64,000 bases of DNA from Litoribacillus peritrichatus (GTDB taxonomy: Bacteria > Pseudomonadota > Gammaproteobacteria > Pseudomonadales > Litoribrevibacteraceae): assembly GCF_039537985.1 (NCBI RefSeq), contig NZ_BAABBN010000017.1, positions 124,001-188,000 of the forward strand. The letters are read 5' to 3'. Shown here in pieces: positions 58,785 to 64,000 of this stretch. The notes under the pieces were generated by a model. That model did no database searches and was not told where the DNA came from. It saw only the letters and a program-made list of their open reading frames with translations. The translations under genes and the position numbers were made by a program. Each line of letters begins with the position of its first letter. The first letter of the stretch is position 1.

Positions 58785-60044
58785 TTAAGCAGGGAGGCAC
58801 TGCTCGCCTGCAAGTTGATGCTCAATGGTTTCACGCTTGCGGATTAGGTGTACCTGATCTCCGTCCACCATCACTTCCGCAGCGCGGTTGCGGCTGTTGT
58901 AGTTTGAGCTCATGGTGAAGCCGTAGGCACCGGCAGATTTTACTGCCAACAAGTCGCCAGGTTGTAAGTCCAGGGCTCGTTCTTTGCCCAGGAAGTCGCC
59001 CGTTTCACAGACCGGGCCGACCAAGTCCCAAACCTTGGTATTTTGCTCGGCTTCCGGGCGAACGGTTACCGGTACAATGTTCTGCCATGCGCCGTAAAGT
59101 GACGGACGAAGCAAGTCGTTCATCGCGCCATCAATGATGGCGAAGTTTTTGTGTTCGGTAGGCTTCAGAAATTCCACTTGAGTGGTCATGATGCCTGCAT
59201 TTGCGGCAATGGAACGGCCCGGTTCAAAGATCAGTTTCAGTTTTCTGTCACCAAGATGAGTCTTGATTGACTGGATGAAGTCCGAAACTTCCGGTGGCTG
59301 TTCGTCATTGTAAACGACGCCCAAGCCGCCGCCTAAATCGAGGTGTTCAATGGTGATGCCGTTGTCTGCCAGGTTATCGACTAACAGCAACAGACGATCC
59401 AGTGCATCAATGAAGGGTTGGATCTCGGTCAACTGAGAGCCAATGTGGCAATCCATACCGATCACGTTCAGATTGGATAAACTGTCAGCACGCAGATAAG
59501 TTGCTTGTGCCTGATCGACATTGATGCCGAACTTGTTGTCTTTTAAACCGGTAGAAATGTAAGGATGGGTTTTCGCATCCACATCCGGGTTAACGCGCAA
59601 AGAAATATCCGCAACCACGCCCATTTCCTGTGCAACCTGGTTGATACGATCCAGTTCAGCGTCGGATTCTGCATTGAAGCAGTGAATGTTCAGCTCAAGC
59701 GCGCGTTTGATTTCAGCGGCGGTTTTCGCCACACCGGAAAATACCACTTTGGAGGTGTCGCCACCGGCGGCAACCACACGTTCTAGTTCGCCAATGGAGA
59801 CAATATCAAAGCCTGCTCCTAACTTTGCCAGAACGTTCAGCACCGCGATGTTGGAATTGGCTTTTACCGCATAACATACCAAATGAGGTACATCCTGAAG
59901 CGCGTTTTCATAGGCTAAAAAGTGGTTTTCAAACGCCGCGCGCGAGTAAATATAACAAGGGCTGCCGTAGGTTTGATGAATGTCTTGTACGGAAACGTTT
60001 TCGGCAAAAAGTTGGTTTTGTCTGTATTCAAAAGCTTGAGTCAT
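58785..60044 (-). CDS. lysA: Diaminopimelate decarboxylase
   Basis: Last enzyme of lysine synthesis, 419 aa. The PLP lysine lies in YAVKANSN near residue 60, the glycine loop in LDLGGGLGV, and the phosphate/substrate motif in EPGRSIAANAG. The C-terminal CETGDFLG supplies the active-site Cys. Between lptM and dapF in one operon. Confidence 0.97.
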   Translation of the reverse strand: MTQAFEYRQNQLFAENVSVQDIHQTYGSPCYIYSRAAFENHFLAYENALQDVPHLVCYAVKANSNIAVLNVLAKLGAGFDIVSIGELERVVAAGGDTSKVVFSGVAKTAAEIKRALELNIHCFNAESDAELDRINQVAQEMGVVADISLRVNPDVDAKTHPYISTGLKDNKFGINVDQAQATYLRADSLSNLNVIGMDCHIGSQLTEIQPFIDALDRLLLLVDNLADNGITIEHLDLGGGLGVVYNDEQPPEVSDFIQSIKTHLGDRKLKLIFEPGRSIAANAGIMTTQVEFLKPTEHKNFAIIDGAMNDLLRPSLYGAWQNIVPVTVRPEAEQNTKVWDLVGPVCETGDFLGKERALDLQPGDLLAVKSAGAYGFTMSSNYNSRNRAAEVMVDGDQVHLIRKRETIEHQLAGEQCLPA

Positions 60045-60128
60045 AATGTGCTAATTCTTGTGTGTGTTGGCCAATATACGGTGGTCTTGATCGAATGACT
60101 ACGGAGGTTATTCGATGTCTTTGGGTGT

Positions 60129-60302
60129 TTAGTTTGATTTGTGTTTTGAGTCCGGCTGTTTTTGTTTTTCTTCAGACGTTTTCTTGGTCTGAGTGGTCTC
60201 TTCAGGGAGGTATAAGCCCCCTTTCTGACCACAACCACTGATGAGTAATGAGCTGCTCAAAATCGTTACGCTAAACATCAAAAAGAATTTATTCGGTCGC
60301 AC
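60129..60302 (-). CDS. lptM: LPS assembly lipoprotein LptM (YifL)
   Basis: Small outer membrane lipoprotein that helps mature the LptD/E translocon. The lipobox LISGC is followed by GQKGGLYLPEE, the LptM signature. I choose a GTG start at 60302 because it has an AGGG site at a good distance and places the lipidated Cys at residue 24; an ATG at 60365 would give an overlong signal peptide. The 57-aa product has a basic, flexible tail. Confidence 0.85.
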   Translation of the reverse strand: MRPNKFFLMFSVTILSSSLLISGCGQKGGLYLPEETTQTKKTSEEKQKQPDSKHKSN

Positions 60303-60370
60303 CTTGGTTGCCCTACCAATATTTGAGGTTATTTTGCGACCGATTATAACAGCAATCTGAGTCAAATGGA

Positions 60371-61138
60371 TTAGGGATTATAGCGATCCGATGGTTTAAC
60401 TTCCCAGCGATGTTTTTGATAGATCCCCTGAACCCAATGGAAGAAAGGCCGGTCCCGCAGTTTGTTTTGAAAATCGGCGAGTTCTTTCGGCAGACTCAGA
60501 AACTCGCAGTGGTAAGGATGGTTATCAGGTTGGCAAATTGGACTGAGCAGCGCCGCTGCGGTGAGGTCGACCCGAGTGAAAGTATCACCGATTAAATACT
60601 CGCGGTTTTCCAGTTTTTTATCCAGCTGCTGCAACATGTTGTTGATGATCAACCTGGAGCGTTCAGCTTCCAACGCATTCAGCTTCATTTCCTTAACAAG
60701 GTTACGTTTGATCATGGGCAGCATCAGACGATAAAAGTTGTTGCTGTACCAAGGGCCGTAGTGAGTAATTAAACGACGCAGCTGGCGGGAATCCTGCAAC
60801 ATATGTGCGTAGAAAAAACGACGCAAATGCAGCCCGATGTCTTTGTCCAGGCGGTGTTCCAGTTCAAGGGCATTTTGACGTTGTTTAGGATCTTCCGGGG
60901 TCAACAGCCGGGTTTGGTATTGTTCGTCCAGGTAGTCGATGATCTTGCCTGAGCCCTGAATGTGTTGCAGGCCGTGACGAAGTATCGGAAGTTGGGTGGA
61001 CGGACTGACTTTTAAGGCTGTCTTACGGTGTGTGCCTGGCAGCAAATTTTCGGTTTGATAGATCAGCCCTTTGTGATCGATGGCCCAACGGGCTTTTTCA
61101 CAAAATTGCGAAATAGTGAATTGATACAAAGTTATCAT
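60371..61138 (-). CDS. Glutathione S-transferase family protein
   Basis: 255 aa with an N-terminal thioredoxin-like domain (ITLYQFTISQFCEKARWAIDHKGL) bearing a Ser/Cys-type active site and the cis-Pro segment QLPILRHG. A helical C-terminal domain (GDTFTRVDLTAAALLSPIC) follows. Its substrate is unknown. Co-directional with lptM, but a separate unit is possible. Confidence 0.85.
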   Translation of the reverse strand: MITLYQFTISQFCEKARWAIDHKGLIYQTENLLPGTHRKTALKVSPSTQLPILRHGLQHIQGSGKIIDYLDEQYQTRLLTPEDPKQRQNALELEHRLDKDIGLHLRRFFYAHMLQDSRQLRRLITHYGPWYSNNFYRLMLPMIKRNLVKEMKLNALEAERSRLIINNMLQQLDKKLENREYLIGDTFTRVDLTAAALLSPICQPDNHPYHCEFLSLPKELADFQNKLRDRPFFHWVQGIYQKHRWEVKPSDRYNP

Positions 61139-61341
61139 AAGGTCGCAGGCTTCACTGTAGTGTTGTATTTATCGAACATACCGTTCAATTTAATGAAGAT
61201 TATAGCGTCAGTCGTATCAAGTTTCTAAGTAAATAGCGTCTGGCAGGATGAAATAAAGGGCGAAATCAGAGGGGAATGAAAGAGCGGCGTGAGCACCGGA
61301 TATCAGTGCTCACGGGCAGTTTAATGGATACTAAGCCAAAC

Positions 61342-62340
61342 TTAGTAACGCATTAACACGGAGCCCCAAGTTAAACCAGCGCCAAAGGCGGCACAGCAAA
61401 CCAGATCGCCTCGCTTGATTTTGCCTTGTTCAACGGCTTCGCTGAAACACAGAGGAATGGTTGCCGCTGTGGTGTTGCCGTATTTCTGGATGTTGTTATG
61501 AACGCGGGTTCCGTCGAGCTTAAGCTTTTTGGCAACGAATTCGTTGATTCTTAAGTTTGCCTGATGCGGAATCAGCATGTTCAGGTCATCAATGCTGTAG
61601 TTGTTTGCTTCCAGAGATTCCAGGATCACCTGTGGCAAACGGGTTACGGCGTTTTTAAATACTTTTTGTCCCTGCATTTTTGGGTAGTGCAAGCCCAAGT
61701 CAATGTCTTCATGAGATATACGCGGGAAGTATTTGCTGCCCGGTTTTTCAAGCCACAGACATTCTGCATCTGTGCCGTCGGCGTAGATGTGTGATGATAA
61801 AATGCCCATCTCCGGGTCGTCACTGACGCCCACGATCGCAACGCCGGCGCCATCTCCGAACAGAGAGGTTACATCCCGGCCCTGAGTTGACATGTCCAGG
61901 CCGGTGGAGTGAATTTCAGAGCCAACGACCATGATTTTCTTGTTCATGCCGGTTTTGATGAAGTTATCCGCAATGGACAGGCCGTAAATGAAGCCGGAAC
62001 ATTGCTGGCGGATGTCCAGCACAGGAATAGGACGCAAGCCCAGTTCTCTTTGTAGGAAAACGCCAGAGCCCGGAAAGTCAACATCCGGGGACAAGGTGGC
62101 GTAGATGATCATATCAATTTCGTCGGCTTCGATTTGAGCTTCCGCCAGTGCTTGTTTAGCCGCTTTGGCTGCCATGCCTGCGCCAGATTCGCCTTCATCG
62201 GCCCAATGGCGTTGTTCAATCCCTGTACGTTCTACAATCCATTCATGGCTGGTATCCATGAATTTTGTAAGATCCTGGTTAGTGACAATGCGTGGTGGAA
62301 CATAGGTCCCCCAACCAAGAACACGGCTTCTTATAGTCAT
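61342..62340 (-). CDS. Beta-ketoacyl-ACP synthase III family enzyme
   Basis: About 332 aa from the ATG at 62340 (MTIRSRVLGWGTYVPP). The thiolase-fold catalytic triad is visible: Cys in DIRQQCSGFIYG, His in LIPHQANLRI and Asn in KYGNTTAATI. Relatives start fatty-acid synthesis or condense acyl groups in special pathways; without the fab gene cluster nearby this copy may be an accessory KAS III (FabH2-like). An in-frame start further upstream (62442) is not conserved. Confidence 0.9.
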   Translation of the reverse strand: MTIRSRVLGWGTYVPPRIVTNQDLTKFMDTSHEWIVERTGIEQRHWADEGESGAGMAAKAAKQALAEAQIEADEIDMIIYATLSPDVDFPGSGVFLQRELGLRPIPVLDIRQQCSGFIYGLSIADNFIKTGMNKKIMVVGSEIHSTGLDMSTQGRDVTSLFGDGAGVAIVGVSDDPEMGILSSHIYADGTDAECLWLEKPGSKYFPRISHEDIDLGLHYPKMQGQKVFKNAVTRLPQVILESLEANNYSIDDLNMLIPHQANLRINEFVAKKLKLDGTRVHNNIQKYGNTTAATIPLCFSEAVEQGKIKRGDLVCCAAFGAGLTWGSVLMRY

Positions 62341-62510
62341 ATTTTTATGATCCTGTTTGTGTTGAATCGATGCGTACTTATTCAGTCGCGATACAAACAA
62401 TATGTGTGTTTTAACATTGTAAAATAACACATTATTCAGCATAGACGAGTTAGATAATTCGATGAATTTTATCAGCTAAAGTTCGAACGATTTTATCCGC
62501 TCATCTAAGG

Positions 62511-64000
62511 CTACAGTTGTACTGATTGAAGTGCCTGGTTGAGCCTTTTTTCAAGCCTGCATTTTTGACGCAGATAATGAATGGTCTGTAAGCTGCCCGG
62601 CGGAAATGGGGTGCTGTCGGACTTGGCCAATTCCAAGTCGGTTAAATAACATGGATAACGGTGCTTTTCTTTACGATGAGACAGTACATATTTGGCGACT
62701 TCAGTGTACAAGTGATCTCCGTATTCCAATTCAGAAAATTCTTCCTGATTGCAATAAATTGTAAACTTTAGTCTGGCTTCGGTGGAGCCATCGCCAATGG
62801 CTTGTACGGTAAAGTATTTGTCGTTAGGGGACGGGGGTTCAATATCGACGGCTTTGAGTAAAAAACCTTGGCTTAAATCTCGGCTGACTTGCCAGAAATG
62901 AATGTTCCGGCTTAAAAGCTGACTTTCGGTTAAGGTCAGCTGGGTTTGTTGACGGAACAGGACAGACCGTAAGAAGCGCACCAAAGGGTTCAGAAGCGAT
63001 GATGTTGAGTTGTAGGGCGTGGTATAAAACAACAGCGAACCATTTTCGTCCACGATATACACTTTGGCTCTGCTGATCGCAGGTTCCGCTTCGAAGAATA
63101 CCTGTATGTGATCTTTTTGCAGGACGCTGGCAATGGCACTGATGGGTGTGGCTTTTAGAGTGTGGCTGTCAATGGAAATCGGACTGAAGTTGGGTTGCGG
63201 AGCGCCCAGCGCTGTGAATAATTCGGGGATTGTATCGTAAGTGGAAACGACCCCTTCACTCTCTTCGGCATGCAGGATTAGATGCTTTTTACCGCATTCT
63301 AAGATGAGGCGGCTATTTTCATAGCTGCTTTTGTGACCGTATATCAGAGACATTTGCTCAGTGAGGGTGACGATTTTCTTGCGTATTAATGCGTTGAATT
63401 GTGATCCCAGGCAGCGGGTAATGAAGTTTGGCTGCAGTTCTTTTTGTTTGGCGATGATGTTGATTAATAAGTACAGGCACTGCTCAAGTGCTTCTGGCCC
63501 GCTGTAATGCTTGGTGATGACTTCATTCCATGAATTGGTCAGCACTAAGTCCAGCGATTGCACCAGGTTGGCCCTGGACTTGCCATAACTCAACGGGTTC
63601 ACATTATCGGCTAAAGGCAGGTTTTTCGGTAGTTGTTGACCGGTGTTGGCGATGATAATGATTTGTGAGAAATGCGCGGGTTTTGAAAATACGTCCTGTT
63701 TCAGCTTTGGCAGAGGAAATGGGATGTTGTCGAGTACGATGTCCACCAGTTGGTGCAGGTCGGTTAAGCTGATGTTGGTGGTGTGCTGATCGAGATAAGT
63801 GTAGCTGTTCTTCGTTAAGATGCCGTTCACCCTGCACCAGCTGAGTAACTTGATTAAGGTTTTTGCCCGATAGATGGGGCGTTCAATCTGGCTGACCGAA
63901 CGGCCGGGGTAAACCTCCCAGACGTGCTGGTGGCTTTCCTGATGCTTACGATAACAAAACGCCAGATCCTGATGTTCCAGGGACGCGGTAATGTTGGGGT
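62511..64000 (-). CDS. cyaA: Class I adenylate cyclase, C-terminal part (partial)
   Basis: Runs off the right edge with no start in the window: the frame is open to base 64000, so about 496 residues are visible. The visible part matches the regulatory region of CyaA: VYPGRSVSQIERPIYRAKT, LIKLLSWCRVNGILT, and a C-terminal region with LECGKKHLILHAEESEG. The catalytic N-terminal half is beyond the window. It produces cAMP for CRP/Vfr; a perfect CRP-type site occurs at 53240. Confidence 0.88.
   Translation of the reverse strand, partial: PNITASLEHQDLAFCYRKHQESHQHVWEVYPGRSVSQIERPIYRAKTLIKLLSWCRVNGILTKNSYTYLDQHTTNISLTDLHQLVDIVLDNIPFPLPKLKQDVFSKPAHFSQIIIIANTGQQLPKNLPLADNVNPLSYGKSRANLVQSLDLVLTNSWNEVITKHYSGPEALEQCLYLLINIIAKQKELQPNFITRCLGSQFNALIRKKIVTLTEQMSLIYGHKSSYENSRLILECGKKHLILHAEESEGVVSTYDTIPELFTALGAPQPNFSPISIDSHTLKATPISAIASVLQKDHIQVFFEAEPAISRAKVYIVDENGSLLFYTTPYNSTSSLLNPLVRFLRSVLFRQQTQLTLTESQLLSRNIHFWQVSRDLSQGFLLKAVDIEPPSPNDKYFTVQAIGDGSTEARLKFTIYCNQEEFSELEYGDHLYTEVAKYVLSHRKEKHRYPCYLTDLELAKSDSTPFPPGSLQTIHYLRQKCRLEKRLNQALQSVQL

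Overview
The window reads as the chromosome of a gammaproteobacterium close to the Pseudomonas/Oceanospirillales group. The gene order radC-coaBC-dut-algC-argB-(slmA)-pyrE-crc, the block lptM-lysA-dapF-DUF484-xerC-yigB next to cyaA, the pair oxyR-recG, and the cluster mutM-fdx-coaD-aldehyde dehydrogenase-TetR are all arranged as in Pseudomonas. A SutA-type RNA polymerase factor and an N-terminally extended AlgC point the same way. I cannot name the genus. Base composition is near 50% G+C in the core and lower in the accessory stretch around 8.6-12.3 kb.

Positions 1 to about 16,750 are an accessory island ending just before gmk. It opens with the last gene of a type I restriction operon (hsdR) and a YgjP-type metallopeptidase. 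Next comes a mobile-element-like module: DUF927 ATPase and AlpA regulator on the minus strand, divergent from an AAA/DUF4143 ATPase on the plus strand whose promoter carries two palindromes 32 bp apart. A gene-poor 0.8 kb with a probable integrase remnant follows, then a two-gene AAA ATPase/subtilase pair that matches the IetAS defence or toxin-antitoxin family. Beyond it lies a second, decayed copy of the AlpA-DUF927/ATPase module: AlpA fused to a DUF927 fragment by deletion with a TAG inside, and an ATPase with a nonsense codon near its start. A PatB-type aminotransferase remnant, a Fic gene lacking its catalytic core, and a SEC-C protein close the island.

Positions 16,970 to 64,000 are dense core genome. 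Gmk, rpoZ, spoT and ridA form the stringent-response block. A PLP synthase, a rhombosortase, an SDR epimerase, oxyR-recG, NDH-2 and a ferredoxin-reductase follow. Then come crc/pyrE, a TSUP permease, slmA-argB-algC-dut-coaBC, radC-rpmB-rpmG, MarC/TRIC membrane proteins, a hydantoinase-like gene and two tandem HDOD genes. The DNA repair genes ung and mutM, a beta-barrel outer membrane protein, fdx-coaD, an aldehyde dehydrogenase/TetR pair, sutA and an orphan lipase chaperone come next. The xerC-dapF-lysA-lptM operon, a glutathione S-transferase, a KAS III enzyme and the 3' part of class I adenylate cyclase (running off the right edge) end the window.

Readable regulatory sites include a perfect TGTGA-N6-TCACA CRP/Vfr-type site (53,240), a LexA-like box over the oxyR-recG promoter (23,749), a TetR-type palindrome (52,375), a 22-bp perfect palindrome upstream of the IetAS pair (12,298) and several hairpin terminators. 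I saw no tRNA, rRNA, CRISPR array or complete insertion sequence.
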